41,528 nucleotides of DNA from positions 1 to 41,528 of the forward strand of contig JAFIFS010000045.1 of NCBI GenBank assembly GCA_020831895.1, read 5' to 3'. A program made the translations under genes and the position numbers. Below are positions 33,036 to 39,999 of the stretch, piece after piece (position 1 is the first letter of the stretch; the number at the start of each line of letters is the position of its first letter). Below the pieces are notes generated by a model. That model did not search any database and was not told where the DNA came from. It worked only from the letters and a program-made list of their open reading frames with translations. The DNA is from Chromatiales bacterium (GTDB lineage: Bacteria; Pseudomonadota; Gammaproteobacteria; Steroidobacterales; GCA-2729495).

Positions 33036-33836
33036 ATGAACTGCTCCCAATGGCATCGATGGATTCCCATTGCATTTGGCACAGCCGCCGTGCTGCTGCT
33101 CATCGGCTGCGCCAGCTCACCCACAGGGCGAACCCAACTCATCATCGTCAGCGACCAGGCCGTGGACCGGATGGGCAGCGACGCCTTCGCCCAGATCAGC
33201 GCGCAGCTGACACCCAGCCGGGATGAGCAGGCGATCAGGAGGGTCCAGTGCATCGTGGACGCGATCACGCCCGTCGTGCTTGAGTCCCATGTCCCTAAAC
33301 AGTGGCAGGTTGCGGTATTCGCCGAGCCGGCAGTCAATGCTTTCGCGGTGCCGGGCGGCTATATCGGCGTATTCGAGGGCATGCTGAACCTGGCCGAGGA
33401 CCAGCATCAGCTCGCGGCCGTGATCGGCCACGAGATGGCGCACGTGACGGCGCGTCACGCCGCCGAGCGCATCTCGCAGCACGAGACGACGGGCTTCGCC
33501 GTGCGCATACTGGCAGGAAGTACTGGCAGCGACCAAGCCGCCGCCCTGCTCGGGCTCGGTGCCCAGGTGGGCATCCTGCTGCCGTTCAGCCGCGCGCAGG
33601 AGCTTGAAGCCGACGTGCTCGGACTCCAGTACATGGCGCAGGCCGGCTTTGATCCCATGGCCGCGGTCGCCTTGTGGGAGAACATGGAGGCTGCAAGTCG
33701 CCGGGCACCGCCCGAGTTTCTGTCCACGCATCCTTCGAGCCGCGCGCGCCGAGATGCCATGCGCGCGCGGACACCGGAGGCGATGCAGTGGTACGAGGAA
33801 GCCAGATCACAGGGTCGAGCGCCCGAGTGCGACTGA
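33036..33836 (+). CDS. M48-family metalloprotease lipoprotein
   Basis: The 266-residue protein has a lipoprotein signal with lipobox LIGC, so it is probably periplasmic. The zinc site is HEMAH within VIGHEMAHVTARHAAERIS, and the third ligand is the glutamate of ELEADVLGLQYMA. PSSRARRDAMRARTPEA at the end resembles the LoiP/YggG-type peptidases. It likely acts in outer-membrane protein quality control. It is preceded by a candidate promoter and shares no operon with rdgC. Confidence 0.93.
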   Translation: MNCSQWHRWIPIAFGTAAVLLLIGCASSPTGRTQLIIVSDQAVDRMGSDAFAQISAQLTPSRDEQAIRRVQCIVDAITPVVLESHVPKQWQVAVFAEPAVNAFAVPGGYIGVFEGMLNLAEDQHQLAAVIGHEMAHVTARHAAERISQHETTGFAVRILAGSTGSDQAAALLGLGAQVGILLPFSRAQELEADVLGLQYMAQAGFDPMAAVALWENMEAASRRAPPEFLSTHPSSRARRDAMRARTPEAMQWYEEARSQGRAPECD

Positions 33837-33901
33837 CGCAGCCATCTTGCTGCCCCGAGACACTCATCAGGACGGTCGCTGTGGCAGACTGAGCATTCCG
33901 C

Positions 33902-34177
33902 GTGGTCGCTCCGCGTATCCTGCGGGAACCCGCAACGGTGGGCGCCACAACGGCCATTACCGTCGACATGAACGCGATCGTGAACGTCGCCGACCTGGAC
34001 CTCACCAGAAGCGCAGACATGCTGGAGCTTGAGAACCGCATCGAGACAGCGGCGACCGAAATCTGCGAGGAGCTTGCCAGGGAATACCCCTTCGGCCAGC
34101 CTCGGACATCGGTCTGCATCAGTCGTGCAGTCGATGATGCGATGAGCACTGCACGGGAGATTGTTGCCAACCTCTGA
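33902..34177 (+). CDS. UrcA-family protein without signal peptide
   Basis: The 91-residue protein matches the UrcA family pattern: VNVADLDLTRSADMLELENRI, TAATEICEELA, and a C-terminal SVCISRAVDDAMSTAREIV. UrcA proteins normally have an N-terminal signal peptide and are about 100 residues; here the first 25 residues (MVAPRILREPATVGATTAIT) have no hydrophobic core. The start is GTG 33902; Met23 is an alternative. No signal peptide is found in other frames upstream. Function of the family is unknown. It converges on the UMF1 transporter gene. Confidence 0.7.
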   Translation: MVAPRILREPATVGATTAITVDMNAIVNVADLDLTRSADMLELENRIETAATEICEELAREYPFGQPRTSVCISRAVDDAMSTAREIVANL

Positions 34178-34196
34178 ACGCCTTGGTGACAGTCCC

Positions 34197-35543
34197 TCAA
34201 GGACGAGGGCCTGACCCTTCACATGCAGGCTCTCCTGCGACGAACCGCCCGCGGGGTTCATCAACCTGGCGGCTGATAATCAGCGCAACAGCAAACAGAA
34301 ACAGGCAGAACAGCATCGCGCTCTGCAGGCCGACCAGCCACTGCAGCAGGCCGATGGCCAGCAGTCCGAACGCGCCGGCGAGCTTCAGCGACAGGCCCCA
34401 GAAACCGAAGAACTCGGCCGCGCGCGGCAGCGGCGAGAAGAGGCCAACCAGCGTGCGCGTGGCCGACTGGCAGGAGCCGAGGCTGAGCCCGGCCAGCGAG
34501 CCGACGACAACGAACACGTACTGGGCCTGCCAGTCCACGCCGAACAGGACGCGCAGCAGATCCGTGAGTTCCGGGGTCAGCCAGATCAGCAGGATGGCGA
34601 GCATCCACATGCCCAGCGCGACCTGGTAGGTCAGCAGCGCACCGATCCGGTCCTGCAGCATGCCGAAGCCAAAGGCGCCGGCTGCGGCGGTCAGCTGGAC
34701 GACGATGAACATCAGCGCGCGCACGGGCTCGTCCCAGCCGATCACCTGGGCGCCATAGATGAACGCATAGGTGATGACGATGTAGATGCCGCTCATCGAG
34801 AAGAACACCGAGACGAGCAGCACCGCAAGATCACGATACTGCCCTATGCCACCCAGCGTGCCGCGCACGCGCCGGGCACCGACCGCCAGCCAGCTGACGC
34901 CGGCCGGCAGCGCGCGCGGCTGGCCGGGCTCGCGCAGCCAGACGAAGGTCGGGATCGCGGCGGCGAAGAAGAAGAAGGCGGCCCAGGGACCCACCCAGCG
35001 GATCCGGTCGAAGTTCTCGAGGCTGACCTCGCCGAGCGCCAGCAGCACGAACGCCGCCGAACACAATCCGCCCACATAGCCCAGCGCCCAGCCGAATCCA
35101 GAGATCTTGCCGAGATCCTCCGGCGGGCCGAGGTCGGGCAGGAAACTCGCGATGAAGGCCTCGCCGATCGAGTAGGCGAAGTTCGACACGACCAGCAGCA
35201 GCACACCGAGCATCGCATACCCAGGCGCGACGAAGTAGAGCGCCGCGGTCGCGACCACGGTCAGCAGGTAACTGGCGAACAGGAAGCGCTTCTTCGCCGC
35301 CGCATGGTCCATCACCGCGCCGGCCACCGGTGCACAGACGACGACAAGCAGGTAGCTGGTCGCCAGCGACAGGCTCCAGAGCAGGTTGCCGAGCCGGTAG
35401 TCAGGCCCGTTGCCGACGATCACGCGGGTGAACAGGTCGCCGAAGATGACGGTGATGATCAGCAGCGTGTACGACTGGTTGGCGAAGTCGAACATCGCCC
35501 AGCCGAAGATCTCTCGTTTGCGGGCGCGGACACGGGGGGGCAT
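34197..35543 (-). CDS. MFS transporter, UMF1 family
   Basis: The 448-residue membrane protein has about 12 helices. EIFGWAMFDFANQSYTLLIITVIF at the start is the UMF1 family signature (the Bacillus/yeast vacuole effluxer family), and VCAPVAGAVMDHAAAKKRFL resembles the MFS loop 2-3 motif. Substrate unknown; amino acid or small solute efflux is plausible. The frame extends to TTG 35594, but TATATT (minus strand, 35599-35594) looks like its -10 box, which rules that start out and favours ATG 35543. Confidence 0.85.
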   Translation of the reverse strand: MPPRVRARKREIFGWAMFDFANQSYTLLIITVIFGDLFTRVIVGNGPDYRLGNLLWSLSLATSYLLVVVCAPVAGAVMDHAAAKKRFLFASYLLTVVATAALYFVAPGYAMLGVLLLVVSNFAYSIGEAFIASFLPDLGPPEDLGKISGFGWALGYVGGLCSAAFVLLALGEVSLENFDRIRWVGPWAAFFFFAAAIPTFVWLREPGQPRALPAGVSWLAVGARRVRGTLGGIGQYRDLAVLLVSVFFSMSGIYIVITYAFIYGAQVIGWDEPVRALMFIVVQLTAAAGAFGFGMLQDRIGALLTYQVALGMWMLAILLIWLTPELTDLLRVLFGVDWQAQYVFVVVGSLAGLSLGSCQSATRTLVGLFSPLPRAAEFFGFWGLSLKLAGAFGLLAIGLLQWLVGLQSAMLFCLFLFAVALIISRQVDEPRGRFVAGEPACEGSGPRP

Positions 35544-35733
35544 GGACAATGGCGGGCCTTTTGTCGCGGGCAGGCCCGCTCTCTGGAAAATCAATATAGC
35601 AACGGTTCCCGAAAAGCCGCCGGGGCTCGTTCCGGAGATGGGCGGAACTAGGGGCCGGACCGTATCACGCGCAGATCAGGGGCTGTGCGGGCATGGACGT
35701 CGGTCGAACGGCAGCCAGTGGCATCAGATGTGC

Positions 35734-35757
35734 TATCATCAAATCATCATATCATCT
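35734..35757 (+). promoter_or_regulatory. Candidate operator of vapBC
   Basis: Three consecutive 8-bp direct repeats, TATCATCA, AATCATCA and TATCATCT, lie 13 nt before the vapB start. The block is A/T-rich in a high-GC context and includes a possible -10 (TATCAT). Ribbon-helix-helix antitoxins often bind such repeats to repress their own operon. Confidence 0.6.
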
Positions 35758-35770
35758 TCGGAGCGTTGGT

Positions 35771-36013
35771 ATGCGGACGACCCTGGACATCGACGAAGAC
35801 GTGCTGCTGGCCGCCAAGGAGCGGGCCCGCCGCGAGCGTGTCACCACTGGCCATCTGGTATCGACGCTGCTGCGCCAGGCGATGACCCAGCCGGCACCCG
35901 CGATGGCGGTCAAAGAACCCGAGGCCCGCTATGGCTTCCGCCCGTTTCGGCATCGTGGGGTCGTGGTCACCGACCAGCTGGTCGACCAGCTGCGCAATGA
36001 CGAAGGGATCTGA
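35771..36013 (+). CDS. vapB: VapB-type ribbon-helix-helix antitoxin
   Basis: The 80-residue protein begins MRTTLDIDEDVLLAAKERAR, the strand-helix opening of ribbon-helix-helix antitoxins that bind the operator and the toxin. The C-terminal half (ARYGFRPFRHRGVVVTDQLVDQL) would wrap the VapC toxin. The frame extends to 35693, but ATG 35771 begins the fold. TGA and the vapC ATG overlap (TGATG), the usual coupling in TA pairs. Confidence 0.9.
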   Translation: MRTTLDIDEDVLLAAKERARRERVTTGHLVSTLLRQAMTQPAPAMAVKEPEARYGFRPFRHRGVVVTDQLVDQLRNDEGI

Positions 36014-36441
36014 TGCGCGCGCTGCTGGACGTCAATGTCCTGATCGCGCTGCTGGATGCCGACCACGTACACCATGCAGCCGCACATGAGTGGTTGTCCG
36101 CCCATATCGAGCATGGCTGGGCATCCTGCCCACTGACGCAGAACGGCTGCATCCGGATCCTGTCTCAGACCGCCTACCCCGGCCAACTGCCCGCGGCGGC
36201 AGTCGCCGAACGCCTGGCCACGGCGACTTCGACGCGCTGGCACACATTCTGGCCGGACTCGCTCGACCCGGTCGGTACCCAGCACATCGACTGGCCCGCG
36301 ATACTCTCATCGCGCCAGGTCACTGATGCCTACCTGCTGGCACTGGCCGTCGCTCACGGCGGACGCCTCGCGACCTTCGATCGCTCGCTGACACCGCGCG
36401 CCGTCAGAGGTGCGCAGGCGCGGCACCTGGTGGTGATCTGA
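36013..36441 (+). CDS. vapC: VapC-type PIN-domain ribonuclease toxin
   Basis: The 142-residue PIN-domain protein has the active-site acids D6 (ALLDVNVLIALL), D105 (RQVTDAYLLALA) and D123 (ATFDRSL). The second conserved acid, normally a glutamate, aligns with Q43 in CPLTQNGCIRIL; the codon is CAG, one base from GAG. VapC toxins cut tRNA or rRNA, but the loss may weaken activity. It is translationally coupled to vapB and probably functions as a stress or addiction module. Confidence 0.92.
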   Translation: MRALLDVNVLIALLDADHVHHAAAHEWLSAHIEHGWASCPLTQNGCIRILSQTAYPGQLPAAAVAERLATATSTRWHTFWPDSLDPVGTQHIDWPAILSSRQVTDAYLLALAVAHGGRLATFDRSLTPRAVRGAQARHLVVI

Positions 36442-36470
36442 GACAATCCAGATAGGCTAAGATCGCACCC

Positions 36471-37358
36471 GTGAACAAGAATAATCCTGCAACCGCCGCT
36501 GCGGCCGGCACGATCACGATCGGTGGCGACCTCAATGTGAACCGGCTCGGCTTCGGCGCGATGCGCGTCACCGGTGCCGGCGTCTGGGGCGAGCCGGGGG
36601 ACCCGGACGAGGCGCGGCGCGTGCTGCGCGAGGCCGTGGCGCTGGGCTGCAACTTCATCGACACGGCGGATTCCTACGGGCCAGGCGTCAGCGAGCGGCT
36701 GATCCGCGAGACACTGCAGCCCTACACCGAGGGGCTGGTGATTGCGACCAAGGGCGGGCTGGTACGGCCGGGCCCGCAGCAGTTTCATCCCAGGGGCACG
36801 CCCGAGCACCTGCGCAAGGTCTGCGCCGAGAGCCTGGATCGGCTCGGCCTCGAGCGTATCGACCTCTATCAGTTCCACTTCCCGGACCCGGAGGTGCCGA
36901 TCCGCGAGTCGCTGGGTGAGATCCGCCGGCTGCAGCAGGCCGGCCGGATAAGGCATATCGGCGTGTCGAACTTCGACCTGGAGCAGCTCAAGGAGGCGCG
37001 CGAGCTGGTCGACGTGGTGTCGGTGCAGAACCGCTACAGCCTGGAGACGCGCAGGTCGGACCCGGTGCTCGAGTACTGCGAGCGCGAGGGCATTGCCTTC
37101 ATTCCGTGGTATCCGCTGGAAGCGGGTCGCCACGCCGGCAGCGATCCTGCGGCCTTGCCGGGGGCGCTTGCCGCCGTCGCCGAAACGCACGGCGTGAAGC
37201 CGGTGCAGGTCGTCATCGCCTGGCTGCTGGCCCGCTCGCCCGTGATGCTGCCGATCCCCGGCACCTCGTCTGTCGAGCACCTGCGCGAGAACGTCGCGGC
37301 CGCGAGCCTTCGCCTGTCGAACGAGGACATCGCCAAGCTGGATGCCGCTGCCCACTGA
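36471..37358 (+). CDS. Aldo/keto reductase
   Basis: The 295-residue TIM-barrel enzyme has the catalytic tetrad region: D and Y in FIDTADSYGPG, K in VIATKGGLV, and H in YQFHFPDPEV. It also has HIGVSNFDLEQL and QNRYSLETR, and MLPIPGTSSVEHLRENVAA at the NADPH-binding end. Substrate cannot be deduced. The start is GTG 36471; TAAGAT ends 7 nt before it, so the message may be leaderless. It lies 29 nt after vapC. Confidence 0.9.
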   Translation: MNKNNPATAAAAGTITIGGDLNVNRLGFGAMRVTGAGVWGEPGDPDEARRVLREAVALGCNFIDTADSYGPGVSERLIRETLQPYTEGLVIATKGGLVRPGPQQFHPRGTPEHLRKVCAESLDRLGLERIDLYQFHFPDPEVPIRESLGEIRRLQQAGRIRHIGVSNFDLEQLKEARELVDVVSVQNRYSLETRRSDPVLEYCEREGIAFIPWYPLEAGRHAGSDPAALPGALAAVAETHGVKPVQVVIAWLLARSPVMLPIPGTSSVEHLRENVAAASLRLSNEDIAKLDAAAH

Positions 37359-37384
37359 CCCAGAGACCCATCCGAGGAGACACC

Positions 37385-37972
37385 ATGGCCTACAACCGCA
37401 GTCACGCCCGCCAGCTCTGCAGCGCAGCCGAGTATGAGCTGTTCGCTGCAAGCCTGTCCGACGAGATCAGGTCGCTCACGCCGGCCCGCCTGAAAAGCAA
37501 GCTTGAGCGCGCGAGGAAGCTGCGCGACAAGTATCGCGACCTGCTCAAGCGCCAGCGGCTGGCCAGCCGCGCCCGGACCGGGACCAAGAAGGGCACACGG
37601 CCGGACAGCAATGCCCGCACGGCCGAGAAGGCCAAGCTGTTCGGCGAGGTGCTGGAGCGCCTGACCGCCCGGTCGGACCAGCTGGCTGCGGCCGAAAAGC
37701 GTGCCGAGGCGGCCGCCGCGCGCAAGGCCACTACGGAACGGGTGGCGGCACAGAAGAAGAAGAAGGCAGCACGCGGACCAAAGAAGACGCGCAGCGCCAA
37801 GGCACCGGCCAAGGCCGCACCCCGCGGCACGGCAGCGACCGGCTTCACCAGCGATGCCGCCAAGGCCGCCAGCCGGCGGGCAAAGCTGCAGAACACCAGG
37901 GCCAAGGTCGTGCAGGGGCACGTGCGTGCGGCCGGCAAGCGCACCCAGGCGAAGCGCGACCGGCGGCGCTAG
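37385..37972 (+). CDS. Lys/Ala-rich basic protein, histone H1-like tail
   Basis: The 195-residue protein has an ordered N-terminal part (residues 1-95) with HARQLCSAAEYELFAASLSD and TPARLKSKLERARKLRDKYRD, probably helical and coiled-coil-like. The C-terminal part (residues 115-195) is dominated by Lys, Ala and Arg, with KKKKAARGPKKTR and KAPAKAAPRG, like eukaryotic H1 or bacterial HU/H1-type tails. It should bind nucleic acids nonspecifically. I recall a conserved proteobacterial family of this type without a known role. GAGGAG lies 5 nt before ATG. A terminator follows. Confidence 0.85.
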   Translation: MAYNRSHARQLCSAAEYELFAASLSDEIRSLTPARLKSKLERARKLRDKYRDLLKRQRLASRARTGTKKGTRPDSNARTAEKAKLFGEVLERLTARSDQLAAAEKRAEAAAARKATTERVAAQKKKKAARGPKKTRSAKAPAKAAPRGTAATGFTSDAAKAASRRAKLQNTRAKVVQGHVRAAGKRTQAKRDRRR

Positions 37973-37991
37973 GGGTCCGGGAACTGACAGC

Positions 37992-38022
37992 AAGAGGCCG
38001 CGCTTCGCGGGGCCTCTTTTTT
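37992..38022 (+). terminator. Intrinsic terminator after the basic protein gene
   Basis: AAGAGGCC and GGCCTCTT pair across a short GC-rich loop, followed by six Ts (38017-38022). It is 20 nt after the stop codon. Its T-run merges into a REP-like unit. Confidence 0.88.
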
Positions 38023-38043
38023 CGCGGCTGAAGCCGCTCCCAC
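38022..38043 (-). repeat. REP-like palindrome (copy D) with adjacent partial repeat
   Basis: On the minus strand GTGGGA, then GCGGCT-TC-AGCCGC, then GA. Compared with copy A two neighbouring stem pairs have changed while pairing is kept. The 12-mer AAGCCGCTCCCA is repeated at 38047-38058, forming a half copy. It lies between the terminator and the Rieske gene end. Confidence 0.82.
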
Positions 38044-38100
38044 AGGAAGCCGCTCCCAGGGGAAGGGGGCTGCTTCAGCAGGGCATGAGGCGTTGCGGGC

Positions 38101-39243
38101 TCAGCTGGCGGCCTGCAGCTTGTCTGATGCCGCCTGCTCGCCGGGCTCGATGCGCGGGATCTCGTCGAGCACCCAGCCCTTGTGCTCACGCCGTCCCGGG
38201 CTCGGGATCGCGTAGGCGACGCGCTTGCGCGTGGCCTCGACCTTGGCCGTGTCGATGCGCCAGCCCTGCGCGTCCCACTCACGCAGCTTCTCGCGGTACA
38301 TCAGGATCACCTTGTCGGCCGGGACCATGAACTCCCTGGTGTTGGTGTCTGGTGTCAGTACCGGCTGCAGGTCCTGGATGATCACCACGTCCTGGTTCGC
38401 GACGTACTGGTTGCGCTCGATCATGTAGGCGTCGTGCTTGGCATCGAGGAAGCTCGAGCGCATGCAGAGCAGGTAGAGCTGGATATTCTCATCGTCGATC
38501 GGGCGCTCGAACAGGTACTGGTGGAACCACAACTCGGGGCTCGGGTGGATGAAGGTCCAGACCATGTTCGGGCCGTGGTGGCCGGTGCCCACGTCCATGG
38601 TGCCGGCTTCCTTGCGGCCTTCCTTGAACTGGCCGGGCAGCGGCGGCGCGTTGAACGTGTGCCAGAAGCCCTGGCCCCAGGGCGGCGTGGTCTCGATGCG
38701 CAGGTCGTTGACCTTGTACTCGTCGTCCTCGCCACCGAAACCGTGCGTGTCGTGCACGAACTCGTTGTGCGCCGGGTCCAGCCCGTTCTCGATCGAACGC
38801 TCGTAGTTGCCCTTGATCTGGTAGTGCTGCAGCGTTGGCCGCCAGCCCTCCTTGCCCCACTCGCCGACTTCCATCACCGGCGGGCGCTCGCCCTCGGGCA
38901 GGTCGCCGAGGAAGGCGAAGACCAGGCCGTACTTCTCCTCGACCGGGTAGGCATCCACGCGGGTGCGTGCGGGGATCTTGCCGCCCTTGCCCAGCGACGG
39001 GATGCGCTGGCACTGGCCCCGGCCGTCGAACTGCCAGCCATGGTAAGGGCACTCGATGCAGTCGCCCTTGATCTTGCCGCCGGCGAGCGAGCCGCCGCGG
39101 TGCGTACAGACGTTGGCCAGGCACTGTGCCTTGCCCTCGCTGTCGCGGAAGACGACGAAATCCTGGCCAAGTGCGCGAACCTTGAGCGGCTTGTCGGCCA
39201 GCTCCTCGGCGGTGGCCATCGGGTACCAGAAGTTGATGTACAT
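38101..39243 (-). CDS. Rieske-type ring-hydroxylating oxygenase alpha subunit
   Basis: The 380-residue protein starts with a Rieske 2Fe-2S domain: CTHRGG (C46, H48) and CPYHGW (C65, H68). The catalytic mononuclear iron site is in GLDPAHNEFVHDTHGF, with conserved Asp/His ligands, and a later acidic ligand. It resembles Rieske monooxygenases such as those acting on aromatic or demethylation substrates, rather than biphenyl dioxygenases with a beta subunit, as no beta subunit is adjacent. GGAGAAG is a good ribosome-binding site. Its neighbour is a PNPOx-like protein, 65 nt upstream; substrate unknown. Confidence 0.9.
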   Translation of the reverse strand: MYINFWYPMATAEELADKPLKVRALGQDFVVFRDSEGKAQCLANVCTHRGGSLAGGKIKGDCIECPYHGWQFDGRGQCQRIPSLGKGGKIPARTRVDAYPVEEKYGLVFAFLGDLPEGERPPVMEVGEWGKEGWRPTLQHYQIKGNYERSIENGLDPAHNEFVHDTHGFGGEDDEYKVNDLRIETTPPWGQGFWHTFNAPPLPGQFKEGRKEAGTMDVGTGHHGPNMVWTFIHPSPELWFHQYLFERPIDDENIQLYLLCMRSSFLDAKHDAYMIERNQYVANQDVVIIQDLQPVLTPDTNTREFMVPADKVILMYREKLREWDAQGWRIDTAKVEATRKRVAYAIPSPGRREHKGWVLDEIPRIEPGEQAASDKLQAAS

Positions 39244-39308
39244 GGGCTTCTCCGTGATCGGGGCGCCTGCAGCGCTCTGCTTGTCCTCAATGGGAAACTA
39301 TACCGCCA

Positions 39309-39827
39309 TCAACCCTCGCGCTTCCAGCGCTGCTTGGCACCATAGCCCTGCTTCCAGAGCCAGGTCTCGGTGTACAGGATCCGGTCCGGCACGATTTTCA
39401 GCACCTGGCGCTCGAACGGCTTGCTCGTGTCCATCGCGAGATCCGTCATCCATTCGTGCCAGCGGAAGATCTTCATGCCGTGCTCCCAGCCCGGCGCATG
39501 GGGCTCGATGACCTCGGCCCGGCCGAAGTACTGCAGTCCCCGCGCACTGTGCCAGCCGTGGTAAGGCAGGTTCACCGCCAGCGACACGTGCGGATCACGC
39601 TGCATCGCTTTCAGCTTGGGCGTGCCGGGGTCAGGCAGCATGTAGAGCTCCAGGCCGTCGGCCCAGTACTCGATCGGGCTGGCGATAGGGCGACCGTTGC
39701 TGCCGACGGTCGCCAGCACGCACATGTTGGTCGAGCCCAGCAGCTGCTGGATCCGGTCCTCGAGCTGCTCGCGCGGCAGTTCCTTGGTGGGCCAGGGGGG
39801 CTCGACCCAGGGGTAGGCAGTACTCAT
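39309..39827 (-). CDS. PNPOx-like split-barrel flavoprotein
   Basis: The 172-residue protein has the pyridoxamine-phosphate-oxidase-like split barrel: CVLATVGSNGRPIASPIEYWADG, then GTPKLKAMQRDPHVSLAVN. It probably binds FMN or F420-like cofactor, with unknown activity. It precedes the Rieske gene in the same direction and might be an electron donor or accessory for it, which is inference from neighbourhood only. The ATG at 39827 is preceded by GGAGAACACC. Confidence 0.85.
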   Translation of the reverse strand: MSTAYPWVEPPWPTKELPREQLEDRIQQLLGSTNMCVLATVGSNGRPIASPIEYWADGLELYMLPDPGTPKLKAMQRDPHVSLAVNLPYHGWHSARGLQYFGRAEVIEPHAPGWEHGMKIFRWHEWMTDLAMDTSKPFERQVLKIVPDRILYTETWLWKQGYGAKQRWKREG

Positions 39828-39999
39828 CCGTGGTGTTCTCCGTCCGGGAATGGACCCGGCGGCGGCCGGGTGCGCTTGGCAGGGGATGGTACTTCAGAGT
39901 ATCTAGGAGTGGCCAGAAAGCGCCCGGAGCCACCAGGATGCCAGACACCCACCCCGAAGGCCGGCCAGCTGAGGCCATCACCGCACCCGGCTGGTCCCG

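Noticed and set aside
38047-38058. Second full REP copy near 38047
   Set aside because: Only half the unit (AAGCCGCTCCCA) is present; the other arm is missing, so it is treated as a partial duplication.
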